Shown piece by piece: positions 1 through 12,329 of a DNA stretch of 64,000 nt. Under the pieces are notes generated by a model that saw only the letters and a program-made list of their open reading frames with translations, searched no databases and had not been told where the DNA came from. Source of the DNA: Symsagittifera roscoffensis (taxonomy: Eukaryota > Xenacoelomorpha > Acoela > Convolutidae); contig NC_087064.1 in assembly GCF_963678635.1 (NCBI RefSeq), positions 18,586,509 to 18,650,508 of the forward strand, in the 5' to 3' direction. The translations under genes were made by a program, and so were the position numbers. Within the stretch, counting starts at the first letter, position 1; the number at the start of each line of letters is the position of its first letter.

Positions 1-171
1 AGATTGTTTCCAATGCAAGGTCGCATTAAAAAACTAAGTACGGGTCGGTAAATTAAAGCCCTTTTAGTCGAGTATCAAAATTTAAGAAAAGACAAAAAAA
101 CAATGGAGCTTACGCGTATCATGCTTGGAATTATAGAATCGGAACAAAGACTATTTCTTAGGGAGGCGGAG

Positions 172-415
172 CAATAAGCAGAATGGTCTAAGAGCAGAAT
201 GGGTCCAAGAGGAGAAAAACAGAAAATTTTTGACTTAAGCTGGTTTATAGGGGCTAATTGATAAAACAATTATTAGAATCGTCAAAAAAAATGTTCGTTG
301 TTCTGGTATTATTGACATTTCTGATAATTAATTTACCAATTAGCTTAAAAAAGTTAATATTTTTCAATTTTTCTGCTTTTTGACCCTTTCTGCTCTTAGA
401 CCATTCTGCTTATTG
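172..415. repeat. hairpin (MITE-like) inverted-repeat element
   Basis: The left end begins CAATAAGCAGAATGGTCTAA and the right end is its reverse complement, finishing at TTATTG. The arms are about 45 bp and surround roughly 150 bp of A+T-rich sequence. No coding capacity and no clear target-site duplication are visible. A non-autonomous DNA transposon or foldback remnant is the simplest reading. Confidence 0.6.
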
Positions 416-429
416 ACTGGCCACCATTT

Positions 430-660
430 TTTAGGTTATTAAGAGTCAATGACCGTAGTGAAAACTTTTTGGTCTTGGTGATTTTTTTTTCAGGAAAAAG
501 TAATAAATTTTGTTCATGCTCAAATTTGATTTTTAGCGGATTGACTTCTGGTTCATTTGAAGTTCATTTCATTTCCTTTCATCGAAATAAAAAGTTCACG
601 AAAAACCATATTTTTTTCGCCATATTTTTTTTCTTTGAAAGTTGAAGTCTGTTGGCTATG
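430..660 (+). repeat. dispersed repeat family C, copy 1
   Basis: The text has a run of T, then CAGGAAAA, then CTCAAATTTGATTTTT..GG.TTGACTT, a stretch around TTTCCTTTC, and the closing phrase CTGTTGGCTATGTT. Similar phrases recur near 11.5, 12.4, 18.9 and 24.0 kb. No open reading frame is shared between copies, so this is a non-coding interspersed repeat of unknown class. Confidence 0.4.
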
Positions 661-1045
661 TTTGTTCTGACCCTTCAAAATGGTGTGGATTTTTGTCTCC
701 GGGTGTGCTTTATTTTTTTTTGTTTTCCACGCAAATTCAGGCACAACAAATAGTCATCGGAATCTGTCGATTGGTTGATATTAAAGGCAATTCAGTCTTG
801 TTTCGAACGAAATAAAAATTCATTTAGTATTACTTTAGTATAAATTGTTCTCGAATTGTTGGGCCCCTTCTTGGGAAAAAAATTCAAGAACGAATCAAAA
901 CAATTTTCCACAAAAAATTTGATAGAACGTTTATAATTGTGGCCGTTTTTTTCAAATTATTTCATGGTCCCTTTTCTAATGTACCTTTTCTATTTTTTCT
1001 ATCAATGTTCTAGGATTTCGTTTAGATCCTATCATCACACCAAAA
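660..1045 (+). repeat. dispersed repeat family B, copy 1 (partial)
   Basis: It contains the family phrases TTCTGACC, GGGTGTG.TTTA, TTTTCCACGCAAA.TCAG, ATCGGAAT..GTCGA and, at the end, ATC.TATCATCACACC. The same order is seen at 8.4 kb, 38.5-39.1 kb (reverse), 50.6 kb and inside the tandem array near 60.4 and 62.5 kb. It is non-coding. Confidence 0.45.
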
Positions 1046-1086
1046 ACATAAATGACGCATTTTGATGAAAAAAGTTCAATATAATT

Positions 1087-1650
1087 TTGAAAAGAAAATG
1101 GCCAGTGAAGCAAAAAGAACAAAATTTACACCGATACAATGAGGATTTATCAAAAATAGGTAATTGGTTGAACATCAATAAGCTTACTCTGAACCTAGAT
1201 AAAACAATACACCCAAATTTTAATAGAAAAATAATCAAAGGAATAGACAATATAAAAATAGGAACTCATGATGTTAAAAAGGGCCTCTATAATTAATATT
1301 TAGACATTCGCATGGACTCGAATTGGATTTCAAATTTTTTATTAACCTTTTTGTCAAAAAATTGAATAATTTTTGTGGGTTGCACCACCGATTACGTGAT
1401 GTGCTAACGACAGCACAACTAATTAAAACCTATTTCAGTCATATTCAGCCAATACTGCAAGATGGGGTTATTGTGTACGGTACAGGCACAGCAAATAAAA
1501 CATGTCTACAAATAATTTGAAACAGCCAAATTCTGAGAATTTTTTAAAGAAAACGGAGAAATCAGTCAGTAATTTTACAGAAACCTACAAGATATGCTCA
1601 GTGAAAGAATTGCACATATGAGATATTCAAAACTATAGTTAACCTTTTAC
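1087..1650 (+). pseudogene. LINE reverse transcriptase C-terminal remnant
   Basis: Two broken frames carry the end of a non-LTR reverse transcriptase. The first has the phrase IGNWLNINKLTLNLDKT, typical of the region after the catalytic palm. The second has LRDVLTTAQLIKTYFSHIQP followed by a segment resembling the usual QYGVIVYG block. Further decayed homology runs to about 1650. The frames are separated by shifts and stops and no endonuclease is attached, so this is a 5'-truncated, dead insertion. The LINE clade cannot be decided by eye. Confidence 0.7.
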
Positions 1651-2460
1651 GGAAGGATTTAAAAACTGAATTCCCAAAAAACTCAAGTTTAGACTCGGAG
1701 ATTCAGATATTGAAACATTGAAGAGTTAAAAAATCAAACCAACGAAAAGTTTCACTGGGAAAAGCCCAAAAAGATTAGGTGCAAGGATAAGAAAACTATT
1801 CAATTTCATTCAAAATTTTTTTGAAGATTTTGAGATACAGTCAGCAATCTTAATGATAGTCAATGAAACACTTTTTTCCATGATTTTTGCGATTTATACA
1901 TCACAAATAATAAAGAAATGATAGATCTTTTTTTTCTAAAAGAGGGGGTTGCAGGGTATTAACAACTGATAGTAGTTTAAAGTAGAAACTTCTCGGTACT
2001 TCTTAGTATTTAGAAAGTGTACTGCCTGATTAAGGCATCGCCTGACTAGGCCTATCCGGCCTTTTGATGTCCTTGCATTTCAGAATTATGTAAATTGACA
2101 AATGTCTGTTGAAGAATCTGATATGAATTTTTTTTTTATGATTATTATTATTCTGCGCTACTTTCAACCGCAATCGGCGCCAAATTGCTTCATTCGGTGC
2201 CAAAGATTTCGGCTTCTAATTTATCGGCATACTGGACTCACAATGAGTCATTTGATGGCATAATTGGTTCCTATTTGTCTTAACTGAAGTCTGCATAACT
2301 TTTGACGGCTTAGTTACTGCGCCAATAGTGTAAACTACGAACCATTTTTTAAACTACGAACCATCTTACTTTTCCAGTGGTATTTTTGCTGGATAAAAGA
2401 GGTAATTTAATAGCCTGTGCTGAATACGCGTTTTTGAAGGCTAGTGTTTATCTAATTCAA

Positions 2461-2535
2461 GCGCACATGGCGGAAATGTGAAGACATCTGACTCATAATC
2501 TTTAGGATTGCAGTTCAAATCCTGCAGGTGGCAAT
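2461..2535 (+). repeat. tRNA-derived SINE head (tRNA-Met-like, degenerate)
   Basis: A tRNA-like order is visible: a degenerate A box around 2468-2480, an anticodon-loop-like CTCATAA at 2492-2498 (CAT anticodon), and a near-consensus B box AGTTCAAATCC at 2512-2522. The acceptor stem does not pair and the T stem has a slip, so it is not a working tRNA gene. About 170 bp of non-tRNA sequence follows (to about 2705), as expected for a SINE body. Class assignment is inference. Confidence 0.4.
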
Positions 2536-3389
2536 TTTAAAAATATTTCTCGATACCTTTTGTTGCCTGTGTTACCTTGTGAAGCTCCTTTTGCCGTTTT
2601 CTTCCTTGTGGTTGCAAAGTGAAGCTTCGAGGATAGTGGGCATTTGACTCGGATGCGGGACGACCCAGCCAAATTGTCTCCTATCCACAAAACGGCTGGA
2701 ATACCGAAGGCCAGCTAATCAGAGTAGGAATTGAACCAAAACCGGGCCTGGACCTCAACTCTGTACCATCTGTCACCAAATTTTTCATTCTAACCATTAC
2801 TGTTTGGTGCGACTACGGTAGTTGGGTCTGTAAAACTGAAAAACGGAAGAGCCCAACTTACATTGAAGTTGTAGCGATTCGGGAGACGCTGCAAAAAAAA
2901 ATCACCTGGACACCAGATTGACCAACAATCACCCGATTGAGTGTGGCAAAGTAGAAAGAGTTGCGTTGATCTTTAAAAATTGATTAAGCGTCTAAAACGA
3001 ACCAAAATTGAATCTAGATTTGCAATGTTAACCTAATTTGCATCTACATACCCACACAGTATTGCTGCGGCAACAAAGAAGATGGTGGCTTACAATTTGC
3101 AATCCTTAAATCCCTATAATACAGAGAGTTAAATGTTACTAGTGACAGATCTATGGATTTGTATCTTAGTTGCAACCAGTTCGTCTAAATCCGCATGTAA
3201 CTTTAACATCCCCAAGTTACTTCGCATCCCTTACTGATCTACCTGAACCTGTCAACGCATTGACAACAGGGGACGCCACGCAAACTTATGGTACTCCAAC
3301 ATAGAAGATCAACGCTGTCAGACTCTCAGTAAGAAATGATAAAAATCAAACCAGAGTACCTTTTAATGCTGAAACTCTAAAAAACGTCT

Positions 3390-5420
3390 CCCAACATTTC
3401 ACTGGTGTCACAATACATTTTACTCTCCGCATCCTGGTCCCTAATTTATCCCTAGAATCAGACCACCTCACCATATTTAAAGAACTACCCTTGAATGAAC
3501 CGCTAATTTTTACTCGCTAGTTTTTAAAAGGACAAACCTTTATTTTCTAAAAGCTGACTGGAAAGGCTTTCCTGAAGAGATTGAGTCAAGCCTCTCTGAA
3601 ACAGCGCAACCTTCAACTGTCGACGCAGACAAGAGATTTCTCCGGTACCTAGTTCTCAGGGCAACAGTCCACCATGTCCCCCCTGGCCGGTTCACTCTGA
3701 AGATTTATCCACCACCGCGTCTGAAAGATATTTTAACCGTCATTTTAATCACCCTATAGACCGTGAACAAGCATTCCATTTGAATAGATGTTTTAAAACA
3801 GACAACAAAAGACAAAAAAATAAAGGGAATTCTTCCAGACGTGTGAAAATCGCACTGGCGACAGTAATTTCTGGAAAGTGATACGCTCCCTAAGCGGATT
3901 CAGGCCTGTGGAAGGTAAGTTCCCAATTCAATTTAAATCAAAGTCCTTCCATTCCCAACTATACATAACCGAAGCTTTTAAACAGTTCACTAACACAAGG
4001 ACGCACACTTCTGATAATCTACTTCCCAAAACAGCCAAGCTGCCTCTTTCCATTAACCCAACTTTCTCCTTACAAGAGACTAAGTATGCCATCGCTGACA
4101 GCAAACCTTCGCGAGCACTCGGCCCTGATGCGCGGCTTATGCAATATTAACTTCAAACACTTCAGTCTTCAAGCCTTGCGCTGTTTAATTTTTCTTTTTA
4201 ATTACTCGCTGTCTGAAAACATAATCCTTAAAATGTGGAAAATTTCGAATAAAATATTTTGCCCAACCTATGTAGAGACTTATAGCTGTCAACATCAAAC
4301 AAGCCTATATCACGTTTTGCCCAACAATTAAGTTTCTACAGAGGCTTATCCATTCAATTTTTACTAAACATCTACCAATATCAAGCATCAACATGTTTTC
4401 CGGCTTTTTCACTACACCACAGTCAATCCTTGAGTTTTACGTCACAGACGGTTATAATCGGAATTGGCTCTCTGACGCTGTCCCTGCTACAATTGACTTT
4501 TAAAAGGCTGTCGATATGGTGTGTCTGCAGACACTCGTACACCGCTCCCAAGGTGTTCCATTACAAACCACTCCCAAGAGGCCTAGTGCGTTGGTGCAGC
4601 AATTATTTAAATGGGCGTCAAGACACCACTTGCTTTCGCGAACAGTCATCTCTAATAGAACAGTTGTTTGCAGAGTTCTCCCAGGTTTCGGTACTGTAAA
4701 ACACTCTTTCTCAGTAAACGTTCATGATGCCCATGCTTCCAGAGAATGTACACCCCACCACATATGCGGACGACTTTCATCCTTTCTCTCGAAGCCTGCC
4801 TAAAATTGCTCTCGAAGATGGCTGCCTAAAAAATCTATACGACCGTTTTTACTTCTCGAAAATTAGTTTTCGCGTCTTCCAAAGGATCTAACAACAAAGA
4901 CTTTGAAAAGTATCTAGTGTATGAGACTCTCCCGTCGAACAAAAATGCCAAATATTTAGGCGTTACTTGTGGCCGACACTTTGTTTTGTCACTCACTGCA
5001 AAACGTCCGCTGACTAGACAAGGCGCATGATAAAAGTCGTGGAAGCCTAAGCAGCTTCAACCTGGGATCAAATAAAAAAGGCCTACTTTTAACTGACAAA
5101 GCCCTCGTTAGACCTCTATATGACTACGCCTCCGCTGCATAGTCCCACGCTGCCAGTAACACCTCAATAAATCACCCGCAGATTACCCGAAATCAAGCCC
5201 TGCTTGTTATAACTGATCCCAAGCTCATTAATTCAACTGCCCTTGCTGCACAGTGAAGTTGATATATTAACCGTCAAAAATCACCCCTGTCTTGTAACTT
5301 CGCAGTTTTTTTCATCTCTGCTTACCATTCCCATACCTCAACAGTTTTTTCCACACTCAAACCTCTTCTCCCTCGCCAATTACACCCATCAGTTTTGAAC
5401 TGCTTTAAAGCAACCACTGA
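3390..5420 (+). pseudogene. decayed LINE (endonuclease end + reverse transcriptase)
   Basis: Conceptual translation in shifting frames gives, in order: LESDHLTIF (the SDH motif ending AP endonucleases of LINEs); a linker with KADWKGFPEEIE and HHVPPGR; the RT entry motif SRALGPDA near 4110-4135; a NYSLSENIILKMWK segment; a KAVDMV segment near 4506; GVPLQTTP near 4550; the decayed YADD region near 4765-4780; and a C-terminal ALVRPLYDYASAA segment near 5104-5140. The order fits a Jockey-like non-LTR element. Many stops and shifts make it inactive. The first roughly 2 kb of the element is not recognisable. Confidence 0.75.
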
Positions 5421-5429
5421 AATTTTTTT

Positions 5430-7963
5430 AGCTACTCGTTAAACGAAAAATCCTCCGTAGATTTTCAAAACCGACTCCTTTGTTTTAAAATAATAATGGA
5501 CTTTTAGTTCGTCGGCTTTTTTTCATTGGCTTAAATGCTTTATTGTTTCTTTTGACCTGAGCAAGATTACCGATAATTGGTTTTCATTGTGATTTTTTCC
5601 TGCAATTTGTAAAACTACCATCTAAAATTTTTTTAGTTCATTTTTTGACATTTTTTTGGCTCAACTGTCGTGTTCTTAAAAACCTCTGCTTGAGACAAAG
5701 GTATAAAAACTTTTTCGTCGATGTGGTCTTTTGACATCAATGCATTCTTGTTTTCTATCGGCTAACTGCCATGCAGTTTTCTCAGTATTTGGCGTGAATC
5801 TTTGTTCTAGTTCTTTGCTCAAAACTTTTTGGGCGTTAAACTAATGACTTCGGTGTTTTCGGTTTACAAAATCTGTATTATTACACATGGTGAGCAGGGG
5901 TTAAATGAAATAACATAAAATTTATCGAAAATAGCGCGAGACCTACGAGTGAGTACTTGAGTGATTTGGCTTTCGATTATTCGGTAGTTAACTGTGCGAA
6001 TAATTCATCGAACGATCGAAAATACCATGAAGGTTCAATTTAGGCACAACAAACTATTTACACAAACAGAGATTGTTTTTACAAAGCGAGGTCAATCATT
6101 TCGAAGCTAATTATTTCGTTTCTGTATACAGCTTCTGTTTTAAGATTTCGTTTGCATGAGCTGCAAAGAGTGATGATTCAAATTATGACAAAAATACGAT
6201 TAAGTCCAAAGTCGCTGTTAGTAGTGTTGATCAAGAAACAATTGAAATGGTGTAATTTTGATGGCAAAATTGGACTCAAAAGTGTGTCTTTTCTGGGTTG
6301 TGTTAGATAGAAAATTATTTTCCGACCATGGCGTTTTTTGCAGAGTATGGAGAGATGGCGCTAACAAAAGCTTCATGAATAGCTTATTGATATATATGTT
6401 TGCTGAAGTTAGTTCTGACAATAAAGCGAGAAACAACTTTTGTTACTGATAAGGCCTGAAAAACAAAAATAATCAGACCAATTTTTGCTCGACAGCGAGA
6501 AAAAAAGTTGGAGCGTTTTATATATCACTCGTCACCATTTGAGTTTACCGATGATACCAGAATTTGCATGGGAAAAAATAAATAAATCCCAAGGTCCTCC
6601 ACGGCTTTGAAAATAAGGATTTTAAAATCTTAATCAAAAGTTAATCTTCGTTGCCTATTCTATCTATCGCAATTGAAAACAAATTCTAATTTATGGCAGT
6701 TCGTCCTCGTAGAAGTCTATTTCTCAGTGTAAAAGATTAATTGCGATATCACTTGCTGAAAAAACGCCGCGTTTAATTCCTTTCAAGGTGTGCATATAAT
6801 ATATTCTTGCATTTTGTAGCTCTTTTTCGCTTCTGTTTTTTGGTTAAGTAGAAGTTTCCATATGATATCACTTGCTGAGAAAGTGCACCGGTAAATTTTG
6901 CATAATTGAAACGAACAACTCAAAAAAAGTTCTGTATATAGCTTTGTTTTCTTTCAAGTTTCTCGTATATTCTTGCTTTTTTGGTTCTTTTCGCCGCTCT
7001 TGCTTATTTTTATCAAGTGCAGTTCTGCTTATAAGCTCATTTCAATGCTTAAGTTCAATGCTCTGCTCTGTATGACTTAGAGGTCTTTTAATATCTCTGT
7101 TTTCAATGTTATTGACACTCGTCTGACGTTTTGAAGAATTTTCTGAAATTAGTATGATGATAAATTTTAGAAGAAATAGTTTTTCATGCGTAAAAATTTT
7201 GCTGCACATTTTTGCTTTTTTATTTGAAGCAGTTTGAACAAGGCAAACTTACGGCGATGTTTCACTTGCGAAAGCAAATGTATTCATAATTGAGAACTAG
7301 AATTTTTTCCCCGTAAATATTTTTTCTACAAATCTGTAAGAAATGAGTGCAAGGTGACATGCTGCTCACTTTCTTGAAAATTCAAAGTTACCTTTTGAAC
7401 TCATTTTCGTTAGTGATTTTTCAATCAGCTGATTTTCTGTTTTTGTTTTCCTAATGCCATTTATTTTATCTGGTATGCTTTTTAGGGGCTTATTTTTCAA
7501 TGCATTGGATTTATTTTGATTGAAGCAGTTATTACTAGAATTGAAAATTGTTTTGTAATTTTAACAACTCTGATTTTGAATAATTTTGTATACTATTTCT
7601 TTCTTTTTTTGATACAACGGTTTCTGCCTGTCATATTGGCTAGTCTACTTTTATTGCGTATTTGAGGGCAAAATAATTTCTATTGCTTTGTGTGTTTCAG
7701 GAGGGATGGGTCGGAACAACTTTATGGGCTTAACGGGTGCCGACCCAATTTTTGTTGCCTTCGTTGCCGACCGGTTAATGATTCCCAATGCTTTTCAAAG
7801 ACTGTTTATAAGCATCATCCGACACAATTGTATGAAAATTTTGTAGATGTAGTTTTTTTGTAGGCTCCGCTTCGCATGTGAAATATAGGGGCAAAATTTG
7901 TCGAAGTTTAAAGTGGCAAAGTTTGTTCTGTTGCTTGTCTCTGGTAAGCTCGATTTTTTTTAG
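5430..7963. other. A+T-rich stretch without recognised gene
   Basis: The stretch has short T- and A-runs and only fortuitous frames under 75 codons. It should contain intron sequence just before the acceptor at 7961-7963 of the + strand gene, but I could not identify a coding or non-coding first exon in it. Nothing else is recognisable. Confidence 0.5.
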
Positions 7964-8257
7964 CTGAGACTAATCTGTACGAAGGGGGGATAGAAGTGGG
8001 ACATTTGGGAAATATTCCAAACCACTCAGAAACCGACGACTTTTACGAAGAGGACGAGGAGCTTTCGTTTCCGACACACGACAACATCAACCTAGATCAG
8101 GACAACAGCAAAATAAGGCGGCAGTGGGACCAAAACAATAACAATGGAACACCAGGTGATCAGATGGGTGACGAGGAGAGTATGACTCAGCCGCAGTCTG
8201 CCAGGTTCAGACAAGACACCCTGGACGAAATCAGCTCAGCCTCGGAGGACTACTTTG
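7964..8257 (+). CDS. AKNA-like coiled-coil protein, first visible exon
   Basis: The exon is bounded by a T-run acceptor ending TAG (7961-7963) and a GTTAGT donor at 8258. It starts with two bases of a split codon and ends with one, so both introns are phase 1. It encodes 97 residues, very acidic (DDFYEEDEEL) and rich in Asn/Gln, with a Ser-rich end before the donor; no folded domain is evident. It joins in frame to the exon at 13250, the shared codon becoming Glu. The initiator Met is missing: the frame stays open to the acceptor without an ATG, so at least one 5' exon lies upstream, perhaps outside the window. Confidence 0.75.
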
Positions 8258-8404
8258 GTTAGTTAACCAGACTGGTAGGTGCTGTACTGATTTATGAAGT
8301 GGCCAGTTAAATAGAAGTACCTGCCATAGAGGATTTTCTTGCGCCGGAGAGTTAATTGTGCTTTTCAGGATTTTTTTTTGTCAGGCTTCAACCAACAAAA
8401 TAGT

Positions 8405-8890
8405 AGCTCCCGCGTCATTGTTCCGGTCATTTGAAAAATGGGGAGAAACTTTGTATTCGGGTGTGTTTTAGCTTTTTTTTCCACACGAAATCAGTTACCA
8501 CAAATAATTATCGGAATAGGTCGAGTGATATATCATACTAAAGCCCTTTCAATCGTGATTCGAACAACATTAAGAAGACATTAAGAAGAAGAAGAAGTGA
8601 AAACTTAGTTAACTCAAATAAAAGTAGTTTTAAGCGCCATTTTGTAAACAGGTTAAAAAATTCAGGTTGAAAATTCCAAAAGTCATTTTTTTCGTTTTTC
8701 TAGTCAGTTTTCTTTTAAAACTGTTTTCCGAATGGCCTTTTTATTATGACTGTCAAATATGCCTAAGTTCTTTTTTTCGTTCAGATCTTTTTATCACACC
8801 AAAAGTGTTTTTGTTTTTCTAAGACTGTGGTCGGAACATTCTGTGCTACTTGCCCAGTAACCGGCTATCCTTGCTATTAATCTATATTTG
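8405..8890 (+). repeat. dispersed repeat family B, copy 2
   Basis: The order of phrases is TTTGAAAAATGGGGA, TTCGGGTGTGTTTTA, ACGAAATCAG, ATCGGAATAGGTCGAGTGAT, AATCGTGATTCGAACAAC, TGACTGTCAAATATGCCTAA, TTTTATCACACC and a terminal GGTCGGAACATTC followed by a hairpin-like segment. It matches the reverse-oriented copy at 38.5-39.1 kb along its whole length. It lies in the intron between the first two visible exons of the + gene. Confidence 0.6.
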
Positions 8891-10164
8891 AGGCAAAGAC
8901 GCCTAGAAAAATGGTTGCTTAGCCTTTTGGGGGAAATAAGGGCGTCAAATTCCTGAGGAAAATGACAATGTATCTGCTATGCTGGGTAAATGGGACGACT
9001 GGATATTCAAAGGACCCGACGAAATCAGAATGAATCAGCTTCACCTAAATTTTGAATCATTCTGTCTCGTTTTATGTTTGGCGAAAACTAGGCGCAAATA
9101 TCTTACTCTTTACACGGTAGAAGTATTTGTTCTGTTTCTCATGATTTATATTTATTTTTCGCCTTAAAGTCATTATGGTAATTTTTGTCAAAACATGTTT
9201 CGTCGTAGTTTCCGCCGGTCGCCCTACTTAGCCATTTGATATGTGCATTTTTTGTGAGGGTCAAGTCTACTAGCACCTATTTTTCAAAAAATATATATAA
9301 TTGAAGCACATGCGAGAGCAGGTGCCTTATCAGGAAGAGCTCCATTTTTTTATAATCTCTAAAATATTTAGTGTTGCTGCAACCGGGTACTAGAGTTTTT
9401 CTCGTAATGAGGTCTCCTTTTAAGTTCAGCTCATTTCCTTTGTTAGAGCGAAAACAAACTCCGCTATCGATCAGCAAAAAATTGAAAAGCACGAAAATTG
9501 TGATTGACGTTTTCTTATCAGATTACCCTGCGAAATAAAAAATTTCTATTTTCATCCAGTTTTTCAAATTAGGTTAATTTTATCAAGAAGGGTCAAACAT
9601 AAATTGTGAATTTCAAAGAGCTTTAAGACCATATAATTTTCAATTTGAATTTCGAAAGTTTCCTTGTGTTCAGCACTCTTTCCCATGTGTCAGTTGACTA
9701 TGTGTCTGCGAAATGGAAATGCTGAGGCAGAACGAGATGACTTAAACGGTGGAATTTTTGGAGGCGCAGTTTTGGCGATGGAATTGTTCATTGAAAATGT
9801 GAATGAGTTTTTCTGTTCAGTTTGCTTAATTTTAGTTTCCATTTTCTCATTGTCAGCTTGGTATGAGTTGTTACGAGCATCCAATTAATAATGGTTGTGT
9901 AAACTCTTCAAAAAATTACATCTGTGGCAATATGGTAAACTGCTTTTTTAAAACTTTTTTATTTATGCTTTGCTTTTAGAAAATAGTCTTTTTTTTGAAA
10001 ATTGTTTCTTAATTTTTTTTTTCAATCTATCTATTATATATTTAAATGCGGGCTTCACTATCTCGGTATGTTTAAGCCTTTTCAACGTATTATTTTTGCA
10101 TGTTTAAGCTATATCGTATATTGCAATGGTTAAGATTTTTTTTTTTCGTTTTCCAGTTTGAATT

Positions 10165-11270
10165 CATTGTTTAATTCATGAAGTTTGAATTTAGCAACCC
10201 TATAGTGGGATGTTGTCATGTTTTCCCAGCTTTTTCAATTCTGGCCTCCATATATTAATAACCAAATCCTTTTAGTTTACGAGATACGGCAATTTTCGAG
10301 ATTTTTCATAAGTTTCTAGAAAATTTAATCTTAAAATTTTTCTTAATTTTTGAAATTCTCACTCTGTAGTTCGGTGCTGTCAGCGTACTCTCAGGGGTTG
10401 CGAATCTTGACTCCAAATATCACACTTCAAATCTATGTAGTTTTCGAGATATACGTTTTTTTATGATTCTTTCAAAAAATTTTATTAAGCTTGGATTTTG
10501 AAAAATTCCATAACTTTGAAGATCTCAATCCTGTTGTTGGAAACTGTGTTTCTTCTCTCAGGGGTTGCAAATCTTGCTTCTGGATGTGACTGCTCAAAAC
10601 CTTGTAGTTTTCCAGATATGACGTTTTTTGTGATTTAAAAAAAAATTTCTGATAACTTAAAACTTAGGTGTTTTTTTTTCTTAAAAATTTGAAGTTTGCA
10701 ACTCTGTAGTGGGGACTGCCAGAGTATTGCCTTTCAATATTAGTATTTGATTCTCCAGACGCGACCTTTTTGCGATTTTTTCGATAATATTTCCGAAAAC
10801 TTAAATTAAAACATTCATAATTTGAATTTGCTAATCTGTATTTGGGGGCTGTCAGAGTTATCTCAGGGGTTGCGAATCTGGCCTCCAATTAGGAATGCCC
10901 AAATATTTTAAATTTACGTGATACGACAATTTTTGCAATTTTTTCAGAAATTTCAAGAAAACTCAATTTACAAACTATATCGCAAAATGGAAATTCCTAA
11001 CCCTGTAGTTGTATGCTGTTAGAGTACTGTCAAGAATTGCGAAAATTGCCATCAAGTAAGACTGCTTATATCTTGGTAGTTTTTGAGATAAGACGTTTTA
11101 TCTGGTTTCTTAAAAATATATCTTTTTTTAGAAAATTTAAGTTTGAAATTTTCCAACGTGGCAAAATTTGTAATTACGAACCCTGTAAAACTTTGCAAAA
11201 TTTGTAATTACGAATCCTGTAATTGGGTGCTGTCAGAGTACACTCAAAGGATGCAGATCTATTTTCCAAT
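10165..11270 (+). repeat. old degenerate tandem array, about seven units
   Basis: A phrase of the form CTGTAGTTGGGTGCTGTCAG, then AGTACTCTCAGGGGTTGCGA, then TAGTTTTCGAGATA.GACG.TTTTT returns at about 10205, 10367, 10540, 10704, 10838, 11003 and 11217. Spacing is mostly 134-172 bp, 214 for the last. Units are strongly diverged, so the array is old. It is non-coding and lies inside the 5-kb intron of the + gene. Confidence 0.7.
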
Positions 11271-11454
11271 ATATGCGGGTTTTTATTGAGTTGTTAAAAA
11301 TTCGAAGAACCGGAGGTGCGTTACACGCTAGTTTCTATGAAATCCTTTTCTACTGCAGTTTTTATAAAATGTTTTTTTTTGTAACAGCAGCATATATCTG
11401 TATCTCAAATTATGCGAAGCTCAGTTTCTCCCGTGTTTCTTTTTGCACGTTTTG

Positions 11455-11920
11455 ATTACGAGTCGATGAACATAGTGAGGACTCATATAGGTCGTGATGA
11501 TTATTCTTTTTTTGTTTGATGAAAAGTATTGAAAAAATTTCACGCTCAAATTTGATTTTTTGTGGACTGAATCTTGGTATCTTTTCAGTTGATTTCCTTT
11601 CTTAGAAGGAAGCCATATTCCTTTATCTAGCAGCAAAAGTTAAGGCTACGAAACAAGTGATTGATTTCTAATTTCGAAAATGGATTTCAATCGGATTACC
11701 CAGAAGAATAAAAACTTAACTTATTGATCCAGGTTTGTTAAATTTTTCATCAAAAAAGTGTCAATCATAAATAGTGTTTAAAATTCAGAAAGTTTTAATC
11801 TAAAGGTCATATGTTTTTTACTTTGAAATTCGAAGGTTGAATTTTTTTCTAAAAGCAAGTCAGTTTTTATTTGTTTCCTTGCTTTTCTGGACTCATTTCC
11901 AATAGTCTGTTGGCTATGTT
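11455..11920 (+). repeat. dispersed repeat family C, copy in intron
   Basis: It shares with 430-660, 12330-12860, 18890-19180 and 23930-24415 the phrases CTCAAATTTGATTTTTTG.GG, AGAAGGAAG.CA, AGCAAAA..TAA.GCTACGAAA, GTGTCAATCATAAAT and the closing CTGTTGGCTATGTT. It has no coding frame. It ends directly against the 124-bp duplication that follows. Confidence 0.5.
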
Positions 11921-11923
11921 AAA

Positions 11924-12173
11924 GAGTCGTTTAACGAGATTCTTGTTGAGTTCAATTTAATTTCATCTGCGAAAGTTAGATAAATTGCACTCTCCAAATA
12001 CGAACGTGGAAATGGCGCGAAAAAATGCGAACTACTTAGTGGAACTAGGAGTCGTTTAACAAGATTCTTGTTGAGTTCAATTTAATTTCATCTGCCGAAA
12101 GTTAGATAAATTGCACTCTCCAAATACGAACGTGGAAATGGCGCGAAAAAATGCGAACTACTTAGTGGAACTA
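11924..12173 (+). repeat. 124-bp direct tandem duplication
   Basis: Two copies start at 11924 and 12048 with GAGTCGTTTAAC.AGATTC. They differ by about one substitution and one inserted base, so the duplication is recent. Each contains ATGGCGCGAAAAAATGCGAA. It is intronic and non-coding. Confidence 0.85.
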
Positions 12174-12329
12174 GTCTCGAAAGTGGAGTTTAATTTCAAG
12201 ATGTCTGAGCGTGTTGATCCAGTTTTTTTTTCAAATTTTAATTTTATCAAAAAGTGTCAACCGTAAATTTGTCTTGAAATTCAAAGAGGGTTAAGGCCAT
12301 ATATTTTTCATTTGAAATTCGAATATGAA

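Noticed and set aside
2461-2532. A functional tRNA-Met gene
   Set aside because: Acceptor stem does not pair, T stem is out of register and the A box is degenerate.
7996-8262. Reading 7996 as a start codon (GTG) of a small gene
   Set aside because: The frame is open upstream to a good splice acceptor at 7961-7963 and the phase fits the next exon, so this is an internal exon.
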